DNA of 64,000 nt, taken from assembly GCF_008831285.2 (NCBI RefSeq), contig NC_045142.1, forward strand, positions 18,351,354-18,415,353. Direction: 5' to 3'. Position numbers and translations under genes: made by a program. This document shows positions 49,101 to 58,903 of the stretch, piece by piece. This stretch comes from Nymphaea colorata (Eukaryota; Streptophyta; Magnoliopsida; Nymphaeales; Nymphaeaceae). The first letter of the stretch is position 1. Each line of letters opens with the position of its first letter. The notes under the pieces were generated by a model. The model did not search any database. It was not told where the DNA came from and worked only from the letters and a program-made list of their open reading frames with translations.

Positions 49101-52100
49101 AGATTTATTGGTAGTCACGATAAAACCTCAAAGATAGAAAAATATGGAAGTCTGAATTACCCTTGAATAAAAGACAATATATATTTTGATCGACAAGTAA
49201 CTCCCAGTGAACACAACTGGTCTAACAAATTAATTAACTTAACCCACAGCAGACTGGAATCACGCCTGCACTACAGCAACATTACACCAACAATAAACAA
49301 TGTTCTGACCTGCAGCTCGTTATCTTAGCAACTCCACGATAGGCACACCTTTGCAGGCAGAAATTATTTCAAATTCATATCTTCAAGCGATCAGCAACTA
49401 TCCACATATGCTTGAGGTTCCACCAATGACTTTAATTAACATGGGTTAGGGTTTCTGATCACATTGACATATTTGTGATCAATACCCTAACCCCCCGACA
49501 GGCTGAGATGTACCTTTTTCCGCCAAAAGAGAGATTATCAGCACCAAGGCGTTGATGAAGAATAAGAGAACGAGGAAGGCTCAACAATTTAAAACAGCAT
49601 CAGTAGGGTCCCAGGACTGTTCGCTCTGATACCATGTTGATCTTAGCATTAAACAAGAACGAAGAAGATGAGATAGGAGATAGCCGAGAGAAGCTAGAGA
49701 GGGGAGAAAGAGAAAAAAGGAACCTGTCAGCTGCAGCTCCTCCTCTTTATTTAGATTAAAAAGAACTAATTACGGTTATGTCTAACCCTTACATAAAGAG
49801 TATAATAAGTAATTAAAAATTCAAAGAACTACCTAATAATAAGGTTCCAAAATACAGAAAATCTCAAACTAACATGTTTTCTCAACAAAAACTATGTTAA
49901 AGATAACCATTATAGCGTTGGAAAAAAGGGAAAAAAAAAACTAATAATGATGACCCAGACCATGTTAAAGGCTTAAAGCCCACTTTGAAAAATGAACCAC
50001 AAGATCTGAAACCAGTTAACAGACAAAACACCTAACAGAAAGAACCAGTAGCTTGAAAACTATATAACAGTAGTCTGCAGTTGCTGGTAAAGAATAATAA
50101 AACACTTCCATGAGGAATCTAGATTCTAAATACCAAATCAAACTTGATAGCTATGAACTTGATCTGTCAGAACAACTGTTATGCTTTGAGTGCTATAATT
50201 AATCCATGCACATGCCTCCGGTCAAACAAATATGTCCAGGCACATAGCTACACAAGAATGAGGATGCAGTACAGAAACACCACATACCATCAAAAATAAT
50301 ATCCTAACAAACAATTCACAGAAAAGAACTAAAATATCTGCACTCTACAGAAGCAATAAGCATCAATATACACCTCTAAAACCGTTAGTGCAACTGCACT
50401 TCAAATGAACATAAAGACACTGTACATGCAACGTATACAACTAGAACAAAAAAACTCTCACCTTGGAGATGTCCTGTGATTCAAAAAATGTTCGCAGTGA
50501 TTGCTCTAACATCTTTGCAACAGCTGGGCACGTGTCCCTCCGGACCGTCTCAATTCCTTTGGCATCAAATGTTGGCTTTGTTTGCCCTGGATTTTCATAA
50601 CTATAACCAACATACCGTTTCTTAGTGAGAAGGAAACATGGGTTATACACTTTCTCCATTTTCAAAGTCACAGGGTATGGATTCATTGCAGTTACTGTTG
50701 TTGCCATCTCCTGACCTATGATAAAAGCTTCTTCCAGTGTACGGCCTTTAAGGAGGACAAACATGCTTCAAATCCCCAAAAAAAAAAAAAATTATTCATA
50801 GCCAAACCCAAATTCTCAAAACCAGGATAAAATAGGACTAATTTCACCTGTCAGTATCTCCGTAAATTACCCTAGCATTCCAGGTCTCATGTGCACTAAT
50901 AAAAGAGATTGCCTTCTCAAGTGTTCTACGACCACATTGTACAATGCTATCTGCAAGCTCTGCACACGGCATTCGACCACTAAAGCCTGCTGCTGTGTAA
51001 CCATAAGTTACATTTGCTATCAACTTCAAAGCAAGCTGTCTTGCATCAAAAATCTGTCATGACAGTTCAGTGATTAGATAAACTGAATTAATTCATAGCA
51101 GGACAAGCACAAGAAAACAGATGGAAAATCAAAGTGTTGAACAATTCATTTAACAATAACCCATATCATACTATTAATAACAATCACCACTATCTGAGCT
51201 TCTTTCATTAAATTGTTGCCAGAAGCACATATTTCCTGGTTGATGCACCATGATTAGTCCATTAACAAGCCAGCCAGGAGCAACCATATATGTGGTCAGT
51301 GGTGCATGTTGCAGTTAACTTGAGATGACTTGATCCTCATCTCATCCTCAGAGGTTAAGAACTGCCGTTAGCAGAAAGAGTGGTCCAATAAGATGAACTA
51401 TCTATGTAATCAAGCTAGCCTCCAACTATTTAATCAAGTCCCAGGCAATCCAGACTTGAAGAGGAGAAAGGAAAAAGTGACTCTTAGAATGTTCCGCTGC
51501 CAAAACAAATGGCAGCCAAGAAGTTTTATTATTTACATGTCGTTGAGAAGACACAAGGGACACATCAAGTATAGTTCTACAATACAAAGTGAGAAACATA
51601 TGATATACAGTATAAATCATGTTTCAAAATTCTGTACTAACATCCTTCATCCAGTTAAGAATCATGGCAGAAGTATTCACTTAAAACAAAACCATGACAC
51701 AAGTACAGAGTACCAGGGACACATCAAAACCACATATATACACATTCATTCCCATGGCATCCAATAAAAAAGAGCATGTTAGTGCATTTACCCTATATAA
51801 GATCTTTTCTGATTCTGTCAACTTCTTCATGGATTTCTTCACCATTATCCTTGTTGTTAAGATTTCTTCCAGTAAACAAGGTAGAACACCCTTACGGACC
51901 TGCAGCAAGTACAACAGTTTCACCTCGAGTAACAAAAATTCAGGATACATTACACCGGAATAGTTTAACCAGGGCCCTGATTCGTATGATGTCTCAAACA
52001 GGTGCTCTAAACATTATTGCTTTAGTTTTAAACCAAGAAAACAGTCAGCAACTTAATCTCAAAACAAGGGGAAAAGGAGAGAAACAAGAAGGATGATAAA

Positions 52101-55100
52101 GAGAAAAGGTCTGAAGCAGAAACCAGTGAATGACAACTCATATTAGCAAACTAGAAGGAAAAAGAAACCCCATCGAGAAAATAAGCCATCTCTCCACTAC
52201 AGATTCAGTGTGCTACTGCTGAGAATGAACTTGCCCATTAACAAATTAAGGGGCAAAAAAAATCCTATCAGAGGGCTGATCAGCCATTCCCTTTCTATGA
52301 CTGTACACACCTATTTGACATAGAATTAAGTGCTGCTGCAAGAATAATAGCCATGGTGGACACAATGTATAGTGGAACATGTTGGATGCCAATTTTTCTC
52401 ATGTCCTCCCATGCAAAAAGAAAAGGTCGACCACTTTCAACCCTCCCTGAAAAGTCAGAAGAGAGAAAGAGACCAAGATTAGTGGTGCATTGCAGCCCAT
52501 CGCCAGCTGCAAATGGCCATAAAACCTTGGAGTTCCTTTTTCAACTTTCTTTACTTGTTGGCCATTCTGCAGCCAGAACATAAAAAAACTGGGAGTCCCT
52601 GCAAGTCTCACCATGCCAACTAACTATTTTTCAACTGGAAATTTTTTTCTTTCCCTTTGTTGTCAGTTTTCCAATCAAATACCAGCTAGGGCTTCTTTTT
52701 CCCTTTTGGATTTTTGACTATTGTCTGGCCAAATACCATATGGGCCTTATGGAATTACCCAGCCATTTTGCAATCAGTAACTGGCCAAAAATGGCCATGT
52801 ATTTTTTGGTAGATGGGATCTTTTCAGACTTGAATATCACACGTCTTTGTCTGCCAAACACATAATTTTTTTGTAAGCCAAGCTTTAAGACAAAAAAATC
52901 TCCAAAAGACCAGATTTGATGTCCTGTTGTGAGAATAGGCACCAAAAATATTACAAACATCCAACAGTTAGGAGACACGTTAGAGTTCATCAATAACAAA
53001 CCTTAGAAGGCACATACATAACACCATTTGGTGTCAGCAACAACTGATCCCTAAACTCCTGCAGAACCTTTAAACCGGGTGTATACGAGCAGATACCAAG
53101 TGTATTCGGCTTTGCAGGAACAAGTTTCCCAAGGCATGTAGAAAAACAAAGATTGTATGCTATAATCATAGATGGATAGAGAGCTTGAAAATCTAAGACA
53201 ACAACTGGATCAGCATAAAATCCTGACTCTGGCTCCATCACAAGTGGTAGGCACTCCATAGCTGGTTGAGAAGCGACCTGCAAGACCACACAGAAAAGTC
53301 AGATTTATTTCCATTACCAATAGATTCTCTTATTCCAAAATGATGAAACCATGTAATATACGTAGAACAGAAGGAAGCAAAATTATTGTGCAAAATTAAG
53401 ACAGGTGCAGCAAAATTTCAGGAAATTCTTTGGATGCTGAAGTTGCTGGCTTTGACTCATGGGTTTGAAAGCCTAATGCCATTTCGTATGAAATTGTTGA
53501 AACACCTCAAGATATTTAGATCTCTTGCCTATCGAAGTTTTGATTAAAAGCATTGGATGCTGAAGTTGCGTGGCTTTGACTCATGGGTTTGAAAGCCTAA
53601 TGTCATTTCGTATGAAATTGTTGGAACACCTCAAGATATTTACATCTCTTGCCTACTGAAGTTTTGATTAAAAGCAACCCACAACTTGAGAGGAGTTTCC
53701 ATGGCACAGCAGTTCCTCCATTCCAACTTAGCTGCCTGGTGCTGCTAATGGCATAACAACCAGTATACCATAGGTTGATCCAACCCAGTTTCTTGTACTA
53801 AGGTTGGCTCCTCACAGTTAACCCTTTAACACAACCAGAATATGGGAATCAAATTGTCTCATGGGCCCATGGCATTCCAGAACCCAGCTCACTTACCACA
53901 TCAATCAGTGAATAACAGAACCATTTGGGCCTTCTTCAAGCTTGCAATCCCTAATTCTAATAGCTGATCCATAATGAGGAGATATGGAAAAGAGGATTGC
54001 CTAGTGTAAGTACCTTGCTGCCTTCAAAGAAGCCCATTGTTTGTGCATTAACAGTTATTTGGAATTCTTAAGAAGATAGAGAACTAACATGAAAACCTGT
54101 AATAATTCACCTCTGGGAAAAAAGCTACAGACGCATCAGTGAGAAACTTGCCAACATAAAATCCTTGTTGATTGACCAGTTTAAGTACATAGAAGCAGTG
54201 TATTTCTGACAAGGTCAAAGGCCTTTGACTTGAAGCAATAAACACCTAATCCTCGACCTAAGCCAAACTTATAGCAACCCATCAAGCATGAAAGAGTATC
54301 TAAGCAGCATGGGTCAACTTTTATCATTGCGCAAGAGCATGTTTATTTCCCACTAGTTTCACACAAGAAATCATTAGTTCATTACCAATTTCCAAGCAGT
54401 GAATAATGACAGCTTGCAGTGTTGCAACTATGTTCACATCACAAGTACATAGAGAACAACCTTTTAAGATCTATACGGAGATTCAGAAACAAAAAACAGT
54501 TAGCAGTCAGAACTCAGAAAATATTTAAATTAGCTTTTAAATTTTTAACCCAAACATGCAAAGCCTATAAGAAAATGGCATATGGTATCTTATGATAGGA
54601 TAGATCTTCGATTTTTTTCATTTGCAGCAGGAAAAAAAAAGAAGTTTAAACATCATAATAGACAATTCAACCTCCATGAGCAGAACAGACATTCTTACAA
54701 GTAAAACACTGGACCATTCATTGAAAACATCATCAGAAGGTCTATGTAAAATTTCTTCAGGGTCAAACTTATCTTCATAGAGCACATGGAGAAACATTCA
54801 ATGCAACAAAAAAATATATATAAAATTGATGAAGAAAGGGTTTTGATGACCTGCTGACTACTAGGTGAGATAGCAAGATAATTCTGTGTGTGAGCCAGCC
54901 GCAAAAGCATAGACTCAACACGGTACTGTGAACCTCGTGAAAGAACAGAGAAGAAGTCAATTCCAAAGACACGAGCAAGCTCTGAAGTTCGATTAAACTG
55001 CAACATTAATAATATCTTCATCAGATAAAATCAGTCATATTCCCAATGTATAAGTAGCTAATTAACTTACACCATGCACATATATGATGTACAAGTAATT

Positions 55101-55827
55101 TAGGCAGTCAAATGGTCAAACCTCACAGAGAGGAAAATAAAAGCTGGATGGGGTTAAGAAGTAGCTGCAAAATCCAGAAAAAATTAATATAGAAAAGAAA
55201 AGGACAAACACAAAAGGATATACGTATATTACCATATCAAGTTGATCCATGATCTCAAGATTCAGCCTAGCTCTGCCAACCACATACTGAATGCAGCGAA
55301 GTTGTGCCATCCCAGGACCACTGGAAAACCACCTGGTCAATATTTTGCAGGAAATGTAAGGAATTTTTTGTCGCAGAACAGCCTCAGACACAGCCTCTAG
55401 AGTGTACATGGTAAGTCTAAGCTCAGATCGCAGTATTCGCCAAAGATTAAGAACAATCCTTCCACCAACATGGATACCACTCATATGTGTGCGGCCCCAC
55501 TCATCTTCAATTATTGCATTTTCAGCAATAAGAGCATCAGTAACCATGTCTCCCTGGATCATATTTTTCAGCCTACAATCTCTATCCTCTTTCATATTTC
55601 CTGATGCAAATTTGGTTGCAGATCCCAGTGTACGAGAAACACTCTTGAGCAAGCTTATCTGAAGATAGGCAGCCCTTTCTGCCAAAAACCCCAAGGAATT
55701 TCCTTGTATGTCCCAACCCAAGAGAATATCTGGGTCCAGCGATCCAACTAACTCCACAAAATGCTCAAGCAAATCCTTTTCTTTGCTGCAAGATACAAGT
55801 TTGCAGCATGATAAACCATCTACATTT
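32923..55827 (-). CDS. REV3: DNA polymerase zeta catalytic subunit REV3, C-terminal 816 residues (5' part outside window)
   Basis: REV3 is the B-family polymerase of Pol zeta, which extends past DNA lesions in the nucleus. Eight exons join in frame: 55827-55233, 54997-54851, 53277-53002, 51899-51792, 51053-50848, 50765-50462, 34881-34240 and 33096-32923. The order is: exonuclease-like domain ([20 protein letters not shown]), [15 protein letters not shown], motif [16 protein letters not shown], motif B region [14 protein letters not shown], motif C YGDTDS (split across two exons), KKRYVGY, then two C-terminal Cys clusters (CTICGE...CDSC and [10 protein letters not shown]...CTSLAC). The protein ends KCMVEWF. 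Family members are much longer, so at least half of the N-terminus is missing here and presumably lies beyond 64000. The intron 34882-50461 (15.6 kb) holds nested transposons; no exon damage is visible. Confidence 0.93.
34240..34881 (-). CDS. REV3: REV3 exon g (thumb and first Cys cluster)
   Basis: Encodes [20 protein letters not shown] through [17 protein letters not shown] to a Cys cluster HCTICGE...LVCDSC and [11 protein letters not shown]. The acceptor is TTACACAG and the donor GTAAGC, both phase 0. It is the first exon after the transposon-filled intron. Confidence 0.94.
36978..37330. repeat. GGTAC-rich dispersed repeat, copy 2
   Basis: Starts CCTAAGCCACATGGGTACAGG, like the other copies at 7791 and 56062, and contains a compound microsatellite in its centre. 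The right end is not clear. It lies in a REV3 intron. Confidence 0.45.
37081..37197. repeat. Compound (TA)n(GA)n(CA)n microsatellite
   Basis: A run of TA, then AG, then AC dinucleotides over about 117 bases, giving artefactual Ile-Tyr and Arg-Glu open frames on both strands. Confidence 0.95.
37802..38058 (-). repeat. 3' LTR (element orientation) of old copia in REV3
   Basis: On the plus strand it starts CGTTGATCTTAACG, the first T of TGTT having changed to C, and ends TTTTCTCAACA, followed by the purine-tract complement CTCCCCCTCAAG. Confidence 0.9.
40019..41674 (+). mobile_element. Non-autonomous hAT-like element carrying a WRKY gene fragment
   Basis: The ends TAGGGCTGCA and TGCAGCCCTA are perfect 10-bp inverted repeats, and both flanks inside are packed with TCGAG/CTCGA words typical of hAT subterminal regions. 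The flanking 8 bases ATCGACAC (40011-40018) and ATCAGCAC (41675-41682) agree at 6 of 8. Removing the element and one flank restores an uninterrupted copia reading ([11 protein letters not shown]), which proves an insertion. No transposase is present. The centre contains a fragment of a plant WRKY gene with its intron. Confidence 0.85.
40939..41378 (+). pseudogene. Captured group IId WRKY transcription factor fragment
   Basis: Two exon pieces, 40939-41064 and 41222-41378, separated by a 157-bp GT-AG intron at the conserved Pro-Arg/Gly-Tyr-Tyr site. The first reads [18 protein letters not shown] then [17 protein letters not shown]. The second reads [28 protein letters not shown] and ends at a stop. 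WRKY proteins bind W-box DNA through the WRKYGQK strand and a zinc finger. Two defects show loss of function: a stop (TAA at 41057-41059) where Tyr or His is expected before Pro-Arg, and Trp in place of the second zinc Cys (RGWPTRK for RGCPxRK). The retained intron means capture at the DNA level. No N-terminal part is recognisable. Confidence 0.88.
43612..43888 (+). repeat. 5' LTR of young copia
   Basis: TGTTAGAATATC...TGTTTCTACA. A GGTACC-containing palindromic stretch and the likely TATA word TTTATAATCCC precede the transcribed region. Confidence 0.95.
44192..45226 (+). CDS. Copia Gag (young element)
   Basis: 344 residues from the ATG in GTGATGGCCGAG. I chose this start because the upstream part of the open frame runs back into the LTR and is GCC/CCG repeat. 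The protein shows the copia gag fold ([17 protein letters not shown] near the N-terminus, [20 protein letters not shown] centrally) and a zinc knuckle [14 protein letters not shown] (CX2CX4HX4C). It packages element RNA in cytoplasmic particles. It ends at TAA, in the same frame as the downstream pol. Confidence 0.88.
   Translation: MAEEMSLKIDDALDSGSNTKSEILPVQVTSIRLNKDNYLSWSAALEIGITSRGRLPYITGEKPAPSKTDPRWATWTLEDSQVKVWIISSVSADIQPLILRKSTAYDMWTVLARMYGRKKRVLRTYQIKRSIYSLKQGDLSVAAFFAALKTKWEELDYHVNDDWHCGSDHALYWDKEWMDRTFLFLGGLRDEFESIRSQILNCDEVPGIEEVYTRVESEEQRRQVMHIDTSQGSSPSAFVSRVSGIGQRPVRRCNHCNKSGHSVDFCWDLHPERRLVRGRPPSSRRSPSVPEPSQSSPSNVAKSKLSSDQIKELQAYISRLSTTQEDTSTSEGAKLAQALVATSD
45227..48489 (+). pseudogene. 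Copia Pol (young element), one frame break
   Basis: In frame with gag but separated by the TAA at 45224. Protease [10 protein letters not shown] starts at 45257. Integrase has [36 protein letters not shown] and NGVAERKNR. The reverse transcriptase shows [45 protein letters not shown] and YVDDM. RNase H shows DANWAG and ends KLEGEC. A single-base loss near 46945-46950 shifts the frame so that the upstream part stops at 46996 and the rest continues in the frame of 46954-48489. Otherwise no damage is seen. Confidence 0.9.
48484..48760 (+). repeat. 3' LTR of young copia
   Basis: Same length as the 5' LTR; the only difference I find is CTAGAGTTGCGG here for CTAGGGTTGCGG in the 5' copy. Confidence 0.95.
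49635..49887 (-). repeat. 5' LTR (element orientation) of old copia in REV3
   Basis: On the plus strand it starts TGTTGATCTTAGC and ends TTTTCTCAACA. The word CTCTGATACCA immediately to its left is the complement of the tRNA-iMet primer site. Confidence 0.92.
50462..50765 (-). CDS. REV3: REV3 exon f (end of motif C, KKRY motif)
   Basis: Completes DTDS, continues [14 protein letters not shown] and includes [19 protein letters not shown], the KKRYVG element of B-family polymerases. A GTGAGA donor opens the 15.6-kb intron. Confidence 0.93.
50848..51053 (-). CDS. REV3: REV3 exon e (motif B, start of motif C)
   Basis: Encodes [20 protein letters not shown] then [18 protein letters not shown] and ends VIYGDTD plus two bases of the next Ser codon. 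The C-motif acid pair (DTD) is intact. Confidence 0.94.
51792..51899 (-). CDS. REV3: REV3 exon d
   Basis: Encodes [20 protein letters not shown] and [16 protein letters not shown], the fingers segment before motif B. It is 108 bases long, with TGCAG acceptor and GTAAAT donor. Confidence 0.92.
53002..53277 (-). CDS. REV3: REV3 exon c (polymerase motif A)
   Basis: Encodes [20 protein letters not shown] and [15 protein letters not shown], with the catalytic Asp of motif A in VLDF and the SLYPS-type box. It is phase 0 at both ends. Confidence 0.94.
53430..53675. repeat. 123-bp tandem duplication in REV3 intron
   Basis: Two adjacent copies beginning TTGGATGCTGAAGTTGC, with only a few base differences. 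It lies in the intron between REV3 exons b and c and is non-coding. Confidence 0.92.
54851..54997 (-). CDS. REV3: REV3 exon b
   Basis: Encodes [20 protein letters not shown] then [20 protein letters not shown]. It is 147 bases long, phase 0 at both ends, with TTGCAG acceptor and GTCATC donor. Confidence 0.92.
55233..55827 (-). CDS. REV3: REV3 exon a (exonuclease-like domain)
   Basis: Encodes [20 protein letters not shown] through [15 protein letters not shown] to EIMDQLDM, with a GTAATA donor. The acceptor TTTTTCAG at 55828 is preferred over TTGCAG at 55786, because it adds an in-frame DGLSCCK segment; the latter is possible. Confidence 0.87.
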
Positions 55828-56061
55828 CTGAAAAATCATTAGAAAATAGACGGTGTTCAACATGTTAGCACCTGAATAACATGAAACATGATAAGCAGCA
55901 ACACCCACAGACACACACGCACATGCAGGGAAATTATGAGGCACTTCTCTGTGAAGAGTCCGACTACTTTCAGCATGAAATATATGAAGGTGTCATATTT
56001 CTGAAATATATTACTCTGTGTGGCTTCTTTTCATTTGTTCATTTCTAACACAACAATTAGA

Positions 56062-56439
56062 AGCTAAGTCACATGGGTACAAGCATGGTTCGGGTACGAG
56101 GATACAGGTATGGACATGGCAACTTTAGAAAATGCGGGTACAGGGGTACGGTAGGACATATATATATATATAATTATATATACACACACACACAAAATAA
56201 CACAAAAAAATCAAATGAAAACAACATTTAAATGAACAAATGATATCAGTAAAAACATTGCATGTTAATGAACAACTCAAAAAACGAAATGAAAACTGAG
56301 TTGGAAAAAATTAAATCAAGTAAGATTAAGCAATTCTGGTCCAAAAAGTACCCAAGTGTGTCCAAGTACTCACTTTAGGTATGGGTACAACGACATGGGT
56401 ACATGAACCTTACTGAAGTACCCAGAGTAATTAAAAGCT
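56062..56439. repeat. GGTAC-rich dispersed repeat, copy 3
   Basis: Left end AGCTAAGTCACATGGGTAC and right end GTACCC...AAAAGCT form an imperfect inverted repeat like copy 1. The centre has TA and CA runs and many GGTAC words. Confidence 0.5.
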
Positions 56440-56918
56440 CATACAAGTTTGCCAAGGAGAAAACAGAGTATAAAAGCAAAGCAGCAAAATGAGACACTAA
56501 AGGAATAAAAAATCTTTCGGGATTCATTAGAAAAACTGAGTGAAAAATCAGGAAGTGTTTTGGAGGTACAAAATGGGAAAACTAGTTGGAACTTTCATCT
56601 TACCATCATTCCCTTCCATGTCAACAAGAGCATGGAAATTTGCTCCCCATATCCACACACACACACACACACTGGCACAAATAAATCTAATTATGGAGAA
56701 CAAATTACCATAATATACACACTAATTTTTTGCATCCTTGAACGTATACATACATGCATGCATGCATCCGCGCACACACACACGCATATAGGATTTGTAG
56801 ATTCCTCTGGCCGGGTTTAGCCAGATGAATCATCTGGCCTCTCACCCAATGCATTGCATGGGGGAGTGTCTTTAACCAAGCATGTTAATGCATTGCATTA
56901 GGCACATATAAGAGAGAT

Positions 56919-56924
<6 letters not shown>

Positions 56925-56988
<64 letters not shown>

Positions 56989-57000
56989 AAGAAAGAGAGA
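56925..57000. repeat. Compound (TA)n(GA)n microsatellite
   Basis: About 42 bases of TA followed by about 34 of GA-rich sequence. It adjoins one copy of the GTAAGGAATCATCTTG repeat. Confidence 0.93.
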
Positions 57001-57169
57001 CAGATTGTTAGGGACGTGACCTTCAGGTGTATAACCCGTAAGGAATCATCTTGGTTGTTCTTTCTAAGCCGGAAGATTGTAAAAAATCAAGGAATCCTCC
57101 GACCCCTCACCCAATGCATTGCATCAGGCCAAAGAGATTCAGTATATCTATATCTATATATATATATAT

Positions 57170-58600
57170 GTCACAAAAAAACAGGTTTTTTCAAAAAAAA
57201 ATGTGATATATTAAATTGCCGTTTAACACTTTAAAAAAACACATTTTTGACAAAAATGTTAAAAACGAAAAAACACGTTTTCAACGCATTTTTCGTGTTT
57301 TCTTTTTGCTTATTTTCATTTTGTAGTTTTATTTGTTGCAAATATTATATTTGTGCTATTAGTTTATCACTTATTTTATTTTCCCTTATTTTTAGTTGTT
57401 TTAAATTTTTAAAAATTACACCGTATTTTTCCTATTTTTTCAAGCTCGTTGTATTTACCCGAGAAAAACCTATATAATAAGTGAGAAACTACTAACAGAT
57501 TTGCAATAAATAAAAAATGAAAAAAAAATGTTTGGCATAAAAAAAATAAGAAATGTGAAAAAAAAGGAAAAATGCGTTTTTTTGTTTTGAATGTTTTTTT
57601 TATTCCGACTTTTTACAGTTTTAAACGGAAATTTAATTTATCCTGTTTTTTTGCATTTTTTCGAAAAAAATGTGTTTTTTGTTTTATATATATATATATA
57701 TATATAAGTAGGTATGTGACCCTTAAGTGCATGGCCTGTAAGGAATCATCTTGCCAATTTTCTTTCTAAAATGAAAGTTGTGAAAAAATCAAGAAGAAAA
57801 TGTTGTAATTAATGTAAAATTATCTCATTTTTCTCCTTGATGTTCTCTCAATCTTCCATCTTAAAAAGATAAACGACCAAGATGATTTCGTACAAGTCAT
57901 GTCATGCACCTAAAGGTCATGTACCTGCCAACTCTCTCTCTCTCTCTCTCTCTCTATCTCGATATATATATATATATATATATAGATAGAGAGAGAGAGA
58001 CCATAAGTATGTTACCTTCATATGCATAATTAACTACAGTGAGTTAATAACTAATAACTATGATGATAGAGACGAATTTCAGTGCCAATAACAGATTATT
58101 AAGTTGTTCATATGTGGCTTGATACAAATTGTTTTTTTTTTTCCATTTAAGCTCTTCAAATAGGGATAGATAAATACAAACAAGGATGAAGGAGAAAGAG
58201 AGAGGTTCATTCATATTGGATACTATACACTCTAGAACCTTAACACCGCCTTCCCCTCCCTTTTCTAGTCCTTTCAATCCTTTACAAAATGCGTTTTTTT
58301 TGCCGTTTAAAACTTTTAAAAAATGCATTTTTTGAAAAAAAACGTTAAAACGAAAATGGGTTTTTAACGTGGTTTTTTTTGTTTTTTTCACTTTTTTCAT
58401 TTTTTCTGTTTTTTTAATGCCAAACAGTCCTTTTTCATTTTCTATTTTTTATTTGTTGCAAATGTCTTTTGATGTTTATGTTATTAGTTTCTCTTATTTT
58501 ATTTTTTTTTCCCATTTTTAGTATTTTAAAATTTTTAAAAATTCACTCTTTTTTTCCCATTTTTTTCAAGTTCGCCGTATTATACATGAGAAAACCTCAC
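57170..58600. repeat. Two related A/T-rich repeats with TTATTTGTTGCAAAT core
   Basis: Blocks at about 57170-57480 and 58280-58600 share, in the same order and orientation, GCCGTTTAA, homopolymer A runs with AACG, TTATTTGTTGCAAAT, TTTTAAATTTTTAAAAATT and CAAG.TCG..GTAT. They look like two copies of one dispersed element. The sequence between them contains an unrelated inverted pair around TA/GA runs. Confidence 0.5.
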
Positions 58601-58639
58601 CCTTTAAAACTCCGAGACGTTATTTGTGACCAGTGACCA

Positions 58640-58903
58640 TGTAAGAATCTTCACAAAATTACGTCTTTTCGTCTAAAAATCAGATAAATTGAGAAGAGAG
58701 GATAGAAGACAAGACCATAGAGGAAAAGGAGCAGTCGGCCAATACAGCCCTGCGTTCCTTAATCTCTATTAAAAAATTAACCTAATCAGGTTACTACAAA
58801 ATGTACAAAAATATATAAACATTTACAAGAGTGCCACCGCCTAGTATGTTTAGGCGTGTGGGTATAAGAGAAGTGGATCGGCCCCATATGCACAAACTTA
58901 ACA
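58640..58903 (-). repeat. 3' LTR (element orientation) of right-end copia
   Basis: Shorter than its partner by about 18 bases at a short inverted repeat that is present only in the right LTR. Confidence 0.92.

Larger units (their letters stand above)
37802..49887 (-). mobile_element. Old Ty1/copia element in REV3 intron, host to two nested insertions
   Basis: LTRs lie at 37802-38058 and 49635-49887, flanked by AAAAC on both sides (37797-37801 and 49888-49892). The minus-strand primer site lies at 49624-49634 and the purine tract at about 38059-38072. Coding on the minus strand reads gag ([20 protein letters not shown] at 49118 downward; zinc knuckle [14 protein letters not shown] near 43230), integrase ([11 protein letters not shown] near 42370-42560), reverse transcriptase ([26 protein letters not shown] near 39090-39270) and RNase H, all with stops. 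Removing the copia at 43612-48760 and the hAT-like element at 40019-41674 gives about 5.3 kb, a normal size. The LTRs differ at roughly twenty or more positions. It is in the same orientation as REV3. Confidence 0.93.
55828..58639. other. REV3 intron: simple repeats and low-complexity repeat cluster
   Basis: No exon is recognisable. It holds the third GGTAC-rich repeat (56062-56439), compound TA/GA/CA microsatellites, three copies of an element with the words GTAAGGAATCATCTTG (about 57005-57090 and 57705-57790 direct, about 57845-57935 inverted) and two A/T-homopolymer-rich repeats (about 57170-57480 and 58280-58600). If REV3 continues upstream, this is part of a long intron. Confidence 0.45.
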
